DNA from: Sporosarcina koreensis
Lineage (GTDB): Bacteria > Bacillota > Bacilli > Bacillales_A > Planococcaceae
DNA: 64,000 nt
NCBI RefSeq assembly: GCF_001531445.1
Contig: NZ_LQYA01000047.1
Location: 139,497 to 203,496 of the forward strand
Reading direction: 5' to 3'
The notes below the pieces were generated by a model. That model was not told where the DNA came from. It saw only the letters and a list, made by a program, of their open reading frames with translations, and searched no databases. Position 1 is the stretch's first letter. The number at the start of each line of letters is the position of its first letter. Below are positions 42,167 through 50,408 of this stretch, piece after piece. The position numbers were made by a program, and so were the translations under genes.

Positions 42167-43468
42167 TTGAGTGAAGCAATGAAATTGAAAAGAGCGACAT
42201 ACCATCTTTGGACGTTTACGATCAGTAAGCTTATCGCATCGTTCGGCGCACAAGTATATGCGTTTGCAATCAGTTTCTATATTTTGCAGATGACGGGATC
42301 CGCTACGAATTTCGCGACGAATCTTATTTGTAGCATTTTGCCGCGCGCAATTATGGCGCCATTTGCAGGGTATGTTGCAGATCGATATTCAAGAAAGACG
42401 ATCGTCATTAGCGCGCAGATTGCAACAACGCTTGCAATTGGCGGATTGCTGACAGTAAGCATCGTTTCGGGCTTGTCGCTTCCCGCGATTTATACGACGA
42501 CGGTCATTTTATCGATTACGTCGACATTTTCCGGAGTGGCATTCACGTCTTCAATCACGGGACTTGTGGATGAGAAACGCATACAAAAAGCGATGTCGAT
42601 GAATCAAATGTCGATTTCGTTTGCAGCAATTGCAAGCCCTGCAGTAGGCGGATTGCTGTACGGCACGGTGTCCATGCCGGTATTCCTAATGATTTACATG
42701 GCGGCATCTACTACCGCAGTCATATTGGAATCAACGATGAACTTCAAATTGTTTGCGAAACGAAAAGAAGTTGTAGAAGGCGAGCCGAAGGAAACGATGC
42801 TCCAAAGCATGAAAGCTGGTTTCTCCTATTTGAAGCTGCAATCGGTCTTAATGACAATCATCTGGATTTCATTAGTCATTAACTTTTTGTTCGGCGCATT
42901 CCAAGTCGGCTATTCTTTCATCCTCATCGAAAAGATGAAAATGGCGTCTACACATTTTGGATTTACGGAAGGTGCCCACGCTGTAGGAATGGTGGTCATG
43001 TCCATTTATTTATCAGTACGTAAAGAGTTGAAGTATCCATTATTAGTTGGCAAGTGGGGGATTGTATCGATGGGGATTGTCATGGGGGCTGTAGCGTTGC
43101 CATTGCTCCTGCAGATGCCATACAACGGGCTATTCGCTTTCTACACAGTGCTTATGTTCAGTTTTGGCGTCCTTGTCATTTTTGTCAACACGCCGATCCA
43201 AGTAATGATGCAAAAGATGATCGACGACGATTATAAAGGCCGTGTCTTTTCCATTTTGGAAACGATGGCAATCGCACTCATGCCGCTTGGGATGGTATTG
43301 TTCGGATTCCTCTATGACGTCTTGCCGGCACAGTGGATTCTGCTCACATCAAGTGCATTCCTCATCCTCATCGTCTTGATCATGGCGCGTCCATCCGTCG
43401 TACGGAAAGCGCATCCGGAGCTCGATAAAACGAAAATCGTAAAAACGGAAGTAGTGCAAGAACAATAG
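42167..43468 (+). CDS. MFS exporter, EntS/MFS_3-like
   Basis: A 433-residue 12-helix carrier. ILPRAIMAPFAGYVADRYSRKTIVI is MFS motif A in the EntS/MFS_3 form, and FVNTPIQVMMQKMIDDDYKGRVFSILETM is typical of the same group, which exports siderophores, macrolides or peptides. The TTG at 42167 is chosen because GGAGTG lies six bases upstream; TTG 42149 has none. The promoter is enclosed by two perfect palindromes, so a dedicated repressor is likely. The substrate is unknown. Confidence 0.83.
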   Translation: MSEAMKLKRATYHLWTFTISKLIASFGAQVYAFAISFYILQMTGSATNFATNLICSILPRAIMAPFAGYVADRYSRKTIVISAQIATTLAIGGLLTVSIVSGLSLPAIYTTTVILSITSTFSGVAFTSSITGLVDEKRIQKAMSMNQMSISFAAIASPAVGGLLYGTVSMPVFLMIYMAASTTAVILESTMNFKLFAKRKEVVEGEPKETMLQSMKAGFSYLKLQSVLMTIIWISLVINFLFGAFQVGYSFILIEKMKMASTHFGFTEGAHAVGMVVMSIYLSVRKELKYPLLVGKWGIVSMGIVMGAVALPLLLQMPYNGLFAFYTVLMFSFGVLVIFVNTPIQVMMQKMIDDDYKGRVFSILETMAIALMPLGMVLFGFLYDVLPAQWILLTSSAFLILIVLIMARPSVVRKAHPELDKTKIVKTEVVQEQ

Positions 43469-43574
43469 AATGGTATGCATTTGGAAACAAAAACATGGAG
43501 AATGAAACTATTTTCCTAGCGGCTCGTATACTTATATGTATCGTTGACAGAAAAGTAGGAACAGGGGGAAGATT

Positions 43575-44966
43575 ATGCTGAACAAAGCGCTTATTGAAGA
43601 TGTATTGCAAGCTGCACTTGAAACGGGCGGCGATTTTTCGGAAGTGTTCGTTGAGGATCGGTACACGAATCATATGGTCCTTCAAAATTCCAGATTGGAG
43701 AAAAATTTATCCGGACGCGATTTTGGAGTAGGAATTAGGGTGTTCCACGGATTGCAGAGTGTCTACGCTTACACGAACGATTTCTCGAGGGAGGGCCTTT
43801 TAAAAGCTGCACGTACAGCTGCAAAAGCGATTCAAGGGAAAATGGATGGAGAAACGACAGTTATTCCTCTTATAAAAGAATCGATCTCGACACTTCATCC
43901 GATACAAATCATGCCTCATGAAGCAGCCAAATCCCGAAAACTCGCAGTCATGCGAAATGCGAATGACATCATTCGAAATTATGATCCGGAAATCGTGCAA
44001 GCAATCATTAACTTGATTGATGAAGAGCAAAATGTCCTCATTGCCAATTCGGAAGGGAAATTCGTGGAGGACCAGCGGGTAAGAAGCAGGATGTCTATGG
44101 TATCCATTGCTTCAAATGGGGCGGATATGCAGACAGGTTTTTATGGTCCTGGCGCCTACCAAGGTTTTGAGTTTATCGAAAACCTCGACCTCGATCATTA
44201 TGCAAAGGAATCTGCGCGGATTGCCAAAACGATGCTCCATGCTGATCCGGCTCCGAGCGGGAAATTCCCTGTCGTTATCGACAATGAGTTCGGAGGTGTC
44301 ATTTTCCATGAAGCTTGCGGCCATAGCCTTGAAGCATCATCAGTTGCAAAAAACGCTTCTGTTTTTGCAAATAAATTGGGCGAGAAAGTAGCGTCAGACC
44401 TTGTTACATACATTGACGATGGGACGCTTGAAAACGAATGGGGCTCGATCAATATCGATGACGAAGGTGAAAAATCCCGTAAAAACGTGCTTATTGAAGA
44501 TGGCATTCTGAAAGGATATATGATCGATAAATTGAACGGTAGACGGATGGAAATGGAGTCCACTGGCTCAAGCCGCAGGCAATCTTACAGATTCGCTCCG
44601 ACATCCCGGATGACGAATACGTACATCGCTCCTGGAAAATCCACGCCTGAAGAGATCATAGCCGACACGGAATACGGCATTTACGCGAAGTACATGGGCG
44701 GCGGTTCGGTCAATCCTGGAACGGGTGATTTCAACTTTGCTGTCAATGAGGCGTATGTAGTCAAAAACGGGAAAATCGATAGACCAATCCGTGGTGCGAC
44801 ATTGATTGGGAACGGGGCGAAAACGATTCTGGATATCGATCGCGTCGGCAATAATTTAGGCCACGGAGCTGGAATGTGCGGCGCGTCCAGCGGCAGTTTG
44901 CCAGTGAATGTCGGGCAACCGATGGTGCGTGTTAGTGAAATCACGGTCGGCGGAAAGGAGGCATAA
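43575..44966 (+). CDS. tldD: TldD metalloprotease subunit
   Basis: A 463-residue TldD-type peptidase. The zinc motif HEACGH (H245, E246, H250) sits in GGVIFHEACGHSLEAS. Together with TldE it forms a hetero-dimeric protease that trims unfolded peptides; in E. coli it matures microcin B17 and degrades CcdA. LINGARM-like NGRRMEMESTGSSRRQSYRFAPTSRMTNTYI and GMCGASSGSLPVNVGQP are family blocks. It starts ATG after GGGGGAAGATT and is separated from tldE by three bases. No peptide precursor gene is adjacent. Confidence 0.93.
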   Translation: MLNKALIEDVLQAALETGGDFSEVFVEDRYTNHMVLQNSRLEKNLSGRDFGVGIRVFHGLQSVYAYTNDFSREGLLKAARTAAKAIQGKMDGETTVIPLIKESISTLHPIQIMPHEAAKSRKLAVMRNANDIIRNYDPEIVQAIINLIDEEQNVLIANSEGKFVEDQRVRSRMSMVSIASNGADMQTGFYGPGAYQGFEFIENLDLDHYAKESARIAKTMLHADPAPSGKFPVVIDNEFGGVIFHEACGHSLEASSVAKNASVFANKLGEKVASDLVTYIDDGTLENEWGSINIDDEGEKSRKNVLIEDGILKGYMIDKLNGRRMEMESTGSSRRQSYRFAPTSRMTNTYIAPGKSTPEEIIADTEYGIYAKYMGGGSVNPGTGDFNFAVNEAYVVKNGKIDRPIRGATLIGNGAKTILDIDRVGNNLGHGAGMCGASSGSLPVNVGQPMVRVSEITVGGKEA

Positions 44967-44969
44967 CCA

Positions 44970-46322
44970 ATGAGCATTGAACAATTAAAAGAGAGGCTGT
45001 TTGCTGAAGGTGAAAATACAGGTTTTACTGATCTTGAACTCTACTACGAGAAAAAAGAGAGTCTAACGATCGGGTTATACGAAGGGGAAGTGGATAAATA
45101 CGATTTTTCTGATGTTCAAGGAGCTTCTGTGAGAGGGCTGTATAACGGGAAAACGGGATACGCCTATACAGAAAAATTCGATGAGGATTCAGTTTCATTC
45201 CTGCTGAAAAACGCAGTGGAAAACGCGGAATTGATTGAAAATGAACCGGAAGAATTATTCACAGGAAAAGCGGAGTATGAAGAAATCGAGTTTTATAGTC
45301 CGGAATTGGATGCTGTCAAGCCGGAAGAGATGATTCAATTCTTGCAGGAAGTGGAGAAGAAAATCCTGGCGTATGATCCACGGGTAAAGAAGGTCACAAC
45401 ATCCCAAATGCAGAATCAGAAATCGGAAAAAGGCCTTTTTCATGACAAAGGGTTGGAGCTCAAGGAAGCAAATAACTTTTTACTATTTTACGTATCGATT
45501 CTCGTCCAGGAGAACGACGAATTGAAATCTGGATTTGTTTTTAGAATCACTAAAGATTTTAATGAGCTTGATGCAGACACGATCGTAAAAGAGGTTGTAG
45601 AACAAGGTGTAAGCATGTTGGGAGAAAGAAATTATCCGAATAAAAAATACCCTGTCGTATTGAAAAATGAAGCAGCTGCTTCTCTATTGTCAACATTCAC
45701 ATCCTCTTTCTCGGCTCAGGCTGTACAAGATAGCCGGTCTCGCCTTCAAGGGAAGTTGGGTGAGAAGATTGCGGCGGAACATGTGAATCTGATCGATAAC
45801 CCGTTTCTTCCAACTGGGATTCAAAGTGCAACATTCGATTCGGAAGGGGTTCCGACGCGAAAGCTTAACATCGTCGAGGAAGGGCATTTACAAACCTATT
45901 TCCACAACTTGAAAACGGCGAAAAAAGATGGCGTGGAGACGACAGGCCATGCACACCGCGGGTCTTATCGGGGTTCTGTCGAAGTGAGTCCGTCCAATTT
46001 CTATATTGAGCCTGCCAATCAAACGGTGGAACAGCTATACGCTGAAATTGAGGAAGGCATCATCATTACTGATTTAGCAGGTTTGCACTCGGGAGCGGAT
46101 CCGATTTCAGGCGACTTTTCATTGGCGGCTGACGGATATTATGTAAAGGACGGCAAGGTTGTCGGTCCGACAAAGCAGATGACCGTAGCCGGAAACTTCT
46201 TTGAAATGCTCCAGGACATTGAAGAAATCGGTAGTGACCTGATATTTTCACCGATGAGTTTCAATGGGTATATCGGTTCTCCGTCGCTTAAAATAAAGGG
46301 CTTGGCCATCACGATCGATTAA
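44970..46322 (+). CDS. tldE: TldE/PmbA partner subunit
   Basis: A 450-residue PmbA/TldE protein with the TldD-like fold but no HExxxH, as expected for the inactive partner. Blocks include GASVRGLYNGKTGYAYTEKF near the N terminus, FDSEGVPTRKLNIVEEGHLQTYFHNLKTA, and GLHSGADPISGDFSLAADGYYV. It starts three bases after tldD with AAAGGAGGC upstream, so both are translated from one message in the stoichiometry needed for a dimer. A terminator follows. Confidence 0.93.
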   Translation: MSIEQLKERLFAEGENTGFTDLELYYEKKESLTIGLYEGEVDKYDFSDVQGASVRGLYNGKTGYAYTEKFDEDSVSFLLKNAVENAELIENEPEELFTGKAEYEEIEFYSPELDAVKPEEMIQFLQEVEKKILAYDPRVKKVTTSQMQNQKSEKGLFHDKGLELKEANNFLLFYVSILVQENDELKSGFVFRITKDFNELDADTIVKEVVEQGVSMLGERNYPNKKYPVVLKNEAAASLLSTFTSSFSAQAVQDSRSRLQGKLGEKIAAEHVNLIDNPFLPTGIQSATFDSEGVPTRKLNIVEEGHLQTYFHNLKTAKKDGVETTGHAHRGSYRGSVEVSPSNFYIEPANQTVEQLYAEIEEGIIITDLAGLHSGADPISGDFSLAADGYYVKDGKVVGPTKQMTVAGNFFEMLQDIEEIGSDLIFSPMSFNGYIGSPSLKIKGLAITID

Positions 46323-46347
46323 CAGCTGGCTAATTTTGAATAAGAAA

Positions 46348-46390
46348 GGGCATAACATATTTGCACGAATATGTTGTGTCTCTTTTTTTA
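46348..46390 (+). terminator. Terminator after tldDE
   Basis: CATAACATATT (46351-46361) pairs with AATATGTTGTG (46368-46378) through one wobble, followed by a T tract. Confidence 0.85.
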
Positions 46391-46511
46391 TGCTACCGAG
46401 TTTTATACGCCTCAAGACTTAGCTAAAATTATATCTCAGGTCCATTACCATGAATTCGCCTGTACTATACGATGGATTCAGTAATTATGCGAATTGTTAG
46501 GATGTGAGAAT

Positions 46512-46769
46512 GTGAAGAAAAGATGGCTGTTTTGGTGGATTGCTAATGCTTTTTGGATTGTCGTTTTAGCAGTAGGTTCAGCTTTCATTTGGCTAAGGGA
46601 AGTCGATGGTGCGGGTGTTATTCAAACGCCTGAAGCAAAATTAGTAGCATTTATAGTTTTATTAATCGCATTTATAATCCCGGCAATACTTCAAGTTGTA
46701 TGGCTAATTGTTAATCTTGTAATTACTAGTAATAAAAAAATGGAATATCGTAATGAATTATCAAGTTAA
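46512..46769 (+). CDS. Hypothetical two-helix membrane protein, AT-rich
   Basis: An 85-residue protein with two hydrophobic segments (LFWWIANAFWIVVLAVGSAFIWL and LVAFIVLLIAFIIPAILQVVWLIVNLVI) joined by a short polar loop, and a charged C-terminal tail. The base composition is clearly more AT-rich than its neighbours. The start is taken as GTG 46512; the site GGATGTGAGA is only moderate. I do not recognise the family. It may be a recent arrival. Confidence 0.55.
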   Translation: MKKRWLFWWIANAFWIVVLAVGSAFIWLREVDGAGVIQTPEAKLVAFIVLLIAFIIPAILQVVWLIVNLVITSNKKMEYRNELSS

Positions 46770-46836
46770 AGTATCATACGTATTCTGAGAGTAAGAATCG
46801 ACTTTCGCAAGTGGGGACGCGAAAAAGTGAATAATC

Positions 46837-46888
46837 AAGGGCATACCATATGGTTTGTAACCAACAAGGTATGCCCTTAACTTTTTTT
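46837..46888. terminator. Bidirectional terminator
   Basis: AAGGGCATACC (46837-46847) pairs perfectly with GGTATGCCCTT (46868-46878), followed by TT-rich sequence. It lies between convergent genes. Confidence 0.85.
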
Positions 46889-46894
46889 GCCTAC

Positions 46895-48055
46895 TTACGC
46901 CGAACGCAATGTCTTCGATGACTTGCGATACATGAAGATGAAGACGATCGAAATGACAGCAAGTGCTGCAGAAATATAGTAGATTTCGCCTGTCATCCTT
47001 GTGAATAACCATGTGAATAAAAGCGGCCCGATGATGCGTCCCATATTGTCCATCGAGTACGTCATGCCGGCTGCTGTGCCGTACTTCCCGCCGGATTCCT
47101 TCGACGTCAATGAAACGAGAACCGTCCGTGCAAGCGCGTTTCCTGCGGTGAAGACGCTGAGCGCCACGCCCGCCCAGAAAAGGCTGCCTGTGAATGGGAT
47201 TAAAATCAGACCGAAGGCGGTGATGACCTGCCCGCCCAGAATCCATTTCGTCTCTGAACCGTTTTTCACACGACGCACGACACCGCCTTGAATAGCGGCA
47301 TCAACAAATCCACTTGCCATGAACAAATAGCCGACTTGCTTAGGTGTAATTTCGATTGCGGAAATTTGGAACAGCTGGAATGTCGATTCAATTCCCGCCA
47401 AAATGAGCGTCACCATGAAGGAGAGCAAAAACAGATTCCGAATCCGGTATTGCCAAAGCATGATGCCGCCTTTCGGGAGCAGCGCACGTTTATTTGCCTC
47501 GCCGAGACGTTCCGGCTCTTTTAGAATCGCGCCAGCATAGATGACCAATAGCAATGTCAATACACCTGAAGCGATGAATGGCAATTGCAAGTTGGAATGA
47601 CCGAGCACACCGCCGATTGCCGGTCCGAAAATGAATCCGAGTCCGATCGACATGCCGAGCAAGCCCATATATTTATTCCGATTTTCCTCCGTCGTCATAT
47701 CCCCGACAAATCCGGTAACTGCCGTGTATAATGCACCGGAGAAAATTCCGCCGACAACACGTGAAAGGTACAGCATTGTAAGGTTATCAATGAAGAATGC
47801 GAACAGGAAGAAGCTCAAGCTGAAGCCGATGAGGCCGACGATGATCAACTTCTTGCGGCCTGTCCGATCGGATAATGCACCCCATAGCGGAGCGGTGAAA
47901 AATGATGCAAGAGAATAAACAGTCAGCAATCCACCGACGTGGATTTCGGAAAGATCCTGCTGCACAATCACTTCTGGCAAAATCGGAATGATAATGCCGA
48001 AACCGAGATAGACAAAAAATTGAACGGACATTAAGAGAAGAATTGATTTTTTCAT
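46895..48055 (-). CDS. MFS drug exporter (DHA1 type, YttB/TetA-like)
   Basis: A 386-residue 12-helix carrier. Motif A reads LWGALSDRTGRKKLIIVG and motif C region SIGLGFIFGPAIGGVLG, both typical of drug:H+ antiporters with 12 helices. The N terminus MSVQFFVYLGFGIIIPILPEV fits the TetA/YttB/NorA cluster. Efflux of small toxic compounds is the family role; the substrate is unknown. It is preceded by a spaced inverted repeat at 48082-48141 that may be its operator. Confidence 0.85.
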   Translation of the reverse strand: MKKSILLLMSVQFFVYLGFGIIIPILPEVIVQQDLSEIHVGGLLTVYSLASFFTAPLWGALSDRTGRKKLIIVGLIGFSLSFFLFAFFIDNLTMLYLSRVVGGIFSGALYTAVTGFVGDMTTEENRNKYMGLLGMSIGLGFIFGPAIGGVLGHSNLQLPFIASGVLTLLLVIYAGAILKEPERLGEANKRALLPKGGIMLWQYRIRNLFLLSFMVTLILAGIESTFQLFQISAIEITPKQVGYLFMASGFVDAAIQGGVVRRVKNGSETKWILGGQVITAFGLILIPFTGSLFWAGVALSVFTAGNALARTVLVSLTSKESGGKYGTAAGMTYSMDNMGRIIGPLLFTWLFTRMTGEIYYISAALAVISIVFIFMYRKSSKTLRSA

Positions 48056-48081
48056 GTATGTACCTGCTTTCAGTAGACATC

Positions 48082-48141
48082 ATTACGACCATTTTACTCT
48101 GCGTGTCGCATAGTGACAAAGGAAAAGGTGTTGGTCGTAAT
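48082..48141. promoter_or_regulatory. Spaced inverted repeat upstream of the MFS gene
   Basis: ATTACGACCA (48082-48091) and TGGTCGTAAT (48132-48141) are perfect inverted copies 40 bases apart. A smaller near-palindrome, TGTCGCATAGTGACA, sits between them. It could be a looped or dimer-of-dimers operator. The rest of 48056-48329 shows no gene. Confidence 0.45.
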
Positions 48142-48329
48142 CTTTTATTTGTCTTTATGTATAAAGCATTTACAAAAGGCGAACAATTTGTAACATAATT
48201 GAAAGATTTAAAAGTGGACAGGAGTGGTATGATGTGTATAGATGAAAATTGGTATGATTTTCATTTCAATGATGAAACTTTCCAATGTAAGATACGTCAA
48301 CAACATATAGAAAGGTCGAGGTGGAAAAG

Positions 48330-48470
48330 ATGGCGAAAGAAAAGGTTGATTTGAAAAAAATCATCTCCAACTTGGCGAAGTTGGGTGTTTCGGCAACAGC
48401 AACGAAATCCCGTATGGAAATGCTGAAAGCCCTCGCGCCACCTGCAAATGACCCGCAAATACAGTCATAA
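48330..48470 (+). CDS. Putative 46-residue protein
   Basis: A 46-residue frame with GAGGTGGAAAAG upstream and a strong terminator three bases after its stop. It opens MAKEKVDLKKIISNLAKLG and ends ALAPPANDPQIQS: a basic amphipathic helix, then a proline-containing tail. There is no membrane segment. I do not recognise a named family. The combination of start signal, coding-like third positions and terminator supports translation. Confidence 0.65.
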   Translation: MAKEKVDLKKIISNLAKLGVSATATKSRMEMLKALAPPANDPQIQS

Positions 48471-48476
48471 CGAAAA

Positions 48477-48514
48477 ACCTCCCGCAATCGTGCATGCATG
48501 CGGGAGGTTTTTTT
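48477..48514 (+). terminator. Terminator after the 46-residue gene
   Basis: ACCTCCCGCA (48477-48486) pairs perfectly with TGCGGGAGGT (48499-48508), followed by seven T. Confidence 0.9.
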
Positions 48515-48600
48515 ATGCGCTTTTGCAGCGTGTTATGCGCGAATAAAACGGTTTATGCGCATTTCTAGCCATTTATGCGTGAATAAATCAATTTTTGGGT
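48514..48600. repeat. 20-bp periodic repeat array (TTTATGCGC type)
   Basis: TATGCG recurs at 48514, 48534, 48554 and 48574 with exactly 20-bp spacing, and a degenerate unit at 48594. The first unit overlaps the T tract of the terminator. Confidence 0.85.
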
Positions 48601-48615
48601 TTTGCGCCTAATCTA

Positions 48616-48836
48616 GGTGATTGAAGTGGAAGCCGGCGACTCCTGCGAACACCGTCACGAAGAACGGTGTTTGTGAGCAAAGGCAAAGTGTTGCGAACAG
48701 GAATGCCAAAACGGATGCCTTAATTTCTGCAAAAAGCGCAGAAATACGGCAAATCGAACTCTTCGTTGTTCGATTGGCTGAAGCCATGCCCGCGGAAAGC
48801 GTCCGGCTGGAACGTAAATCACCAGTTTTCGTTATT
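48616..48836 (+). repeat. Composite structured repeat with nested modules B and C
   Basis: Opens AAGCCGGCGACTCCTGCG and closes GCCCGCGGAAAGCGTCCGGCT, the ends pairing through AGCCGG/CCGGCT. The pattern resembles a GC-rich element I recall between Bacillus genes. Inside are AACACCGT-CACGAAGA-ACGGTGTT (module C, also in the 31.5-kb element with changed paired bases) and the double-hairpin module B at 48716-48778. No coding potential is supported. Confidence 0.65.
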
Positions 48837-48869
48837 GTCTAGCTTCGGGCGCCCTCCGCTTTTCGTTAT
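48836..48869 (+). repeat. Family-A element reduced to its ends
   Basis: TCTAGCTTCGGGCGCC is joined directly to CTCCGCTTTTCG, so only the two outer ends of a family-A element remain, as if the centre had been deleted. Confidence 0.55.
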
Positions 48870-48992
48870 TGTCCAGCTCCAACGACCAGGTCCTCGGGTC
48901 ATAAGCCGTATCGGCTGTGCGGCAAAAAGCGCTGCTTCGCCGATTCGTCTTATGTCTGTCGGACCTAACCGGTCGTTTCCGCTTTTCTATAT
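48870..48992 (+). repeat. Family-A structured interspersed repeat, copy 2
   Basis: Same layout as copies 1 and 3, but the outer stem is AACGACC (48881-48887) with GGTCGTT (48971-48977), and the next stem AGGTCC (48888-48893) with GGACCT (48961-48966). CATAAG pairs with CTTATG, ATCGGC with GCCGAT, and GCGGC with GCTGC at the tip. It is adjacent to copy 3. Confidence 0.8.
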
Positions 48993-49112
48993 TGTCTAGC
49001 TCCGGGCGCCAGATGCTCGGGTCATAAGTCAAACCTGCTGTGTGGCAAAGAGCGCCACTTCGCATTTTCGCCTTATGCCTGTCGCATCTAGACAGGCGCC
49101 CTCCGCTTTTCT
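48993..49112 (+). repeat. Family-A structured interspersed repeat, copy 3
   Basis: Outer stem GGGCGCC (49004-49010) pairs with GGCGCCC (49095-49101); AGATGC (49011-49016) pairs with GCATCT (49084-49089); CATAAG with CTTATG; GTGGC with GCCAC at the tip. Its right end runs into the stop codon of the RodA-type gene ending at 49111. Confidence 0.8.
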
Positions 49113-50307
49113 ATTCATCATCATCCGAACTAAACATATACGTCCGATGATGGAACTTCATGCTGAAGACGAGGCCGATGGCGAGCATGTTGCCCATTAA
49201 TGAACTGCCCCCGTAACTAATGAATGGAAGCGGGATGCCTGTAATTGGCAACAATTGAATTGTCATGCCGATGTTTTCGAACACATGGAATGTAATCATT
49301 GCGATGATGCCTGCGCAAATGTATGTGCTGAATGGATCCTTCAGTTCAAGCGTGATTTTTGTCATATGATAGATCAGGAAGAAGTATAGACAAATGACGA
49401 GGCTTGCGCCGATGAATCCCCAATCCTCGCCGATGGTGCTGAAAATGAAATCGGTATGGCTTTCTGCGACATACACTTCACGCCCTTGAAACCCTTTTCC
49501 GAAAATTTCCCCTGAACCGATGGCGTTCAAGGATGTAATGAGATGGCGCCCTTCATTCGACGCATACGAATAAGGATCGAGCCATGAGTAAATTCGTTCT
49601 AGTTGATACGGCTTGACACCGAGTTTCGCCAAAAATTCTTGAGCGTACAGTGCCATCCAAAGAATTGTTCCCCCCAGGGCAGCAGTACCGATAAAAATCG
49701 GAAGGATGATCCGCCATGTGATGCCTGCCACGATGATCAATGCAACAGTGATGGCGATGAAGACGAGCCCTGTTCCTAAATCGGGCTGAAGCATGATGAA
49801 CACGAACGGAAGGAGGAAGACTGCAGCGATTTTGCCAAGCAATAGGAAATCCGTCTGCAGCGTCTTTTCCAAATAGCGTTCATGATGCTTCGTAATTGTG
49901 CGGGCCATTCCGATGATGAAAAATGTCTTCATGAATTCAGCTGGCTGGATGCTCCCGATGCCGGGCAGGTGGAACCAGCTTTTTGCCCCGTTTCTGCGGG
50001 AGACCAATTCCAAGCTTTCAGGCAAAATGAAAAGTGCTACCAGGAGAAATACGCCGCCGCCATAGATGATCCAGGCGGCTTTCTTATATTGCTCCGGCTC
50101 CAAGTACATCGTGATGGCGATGATAATCGAGCCGATAGCATACCATTGAATTTGAGACGGAATGAAATTTATTGGTTCACCGTTTATCTTATATTGCCCT
50201 GTCGTCTGAGCGGATGCGATGGCGACGATGCTGACCGTGAAGAATAAGAGCATGATGAACGCAAGCGGCCAATCGAATCGGTCTACAGGTTTTTTATCTA
50301 TATTCAT
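49111..50307 (-). CDS. RodA/FtsW/SpoVE-family protein, downstream paralogue
   Basis: A 398-residue SEDS-family protein with ten expected helices. These proteins polymerise glycan strands with a class B PBP partner; RodA serves cell elongation. Typical blocks are SIQPAEFMKTFFIIGMAR, MLQPDLGTGLVFIAITVAL, the large outer loop with LNAIGSGEIFGKGFQGREVYVAESHTDFIFSTIGEDWGF, and LPFISYGGSSLMGNMLAIGL. It is preceded by a closely similar gene on the same strand, 101 bases away. Either may be the main RodA. A family-A repeat abuts its stop. Confidence 0.9.
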   Translation of the reverse strand: MNIDKKPVDRFDWPLAFIMLLFFTVSIVAIASAQTTGQYKINGEPINFIPSQIQWYAIGSIIIAITMYLEPEQYKKAAWIIYGGGVFLLVALFILPESLELVSRRNGAKSWFHLPGIGSIQPAEFMKTFFIIGMARTITKHHERYLEKTLQTDFLLLGKIAAVFLLPFVFIMLQPDLGTGLVFIAITVALIIVAGITWRIILPIFIGTAALGGTILWMALYAQEFLAKLGVKPYQLERIYSWLDPYSYASNEGRHLITSLNAIGSGEIFGKGFQGREVYVAESHTDFIFSTIGEDWGFIGASLVICLYFFLIYHMTKITLELKDPFSTYICAGIIAMITFHVFENIGMTIQLLPITGIPLPFISYGGSSLMGNMLAIGLVFSMKFHHRTYMFSSDDDE

Positions 50308-50408
50308 TCATTTCACCTTATCAGTTAGTTGGATTGGCGTAGAAACCATATATTATTATAACGGAAAACGGCGGACTTGTACGGACATTTTTATAAGTCA
50401 ATTATTAA

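Noticed and set aside
48620-49065. Several short frames in the 48.6-49.1 kb block
   Set aside because: They fall entirely in structured repeats and have no start signals or recognisable products.
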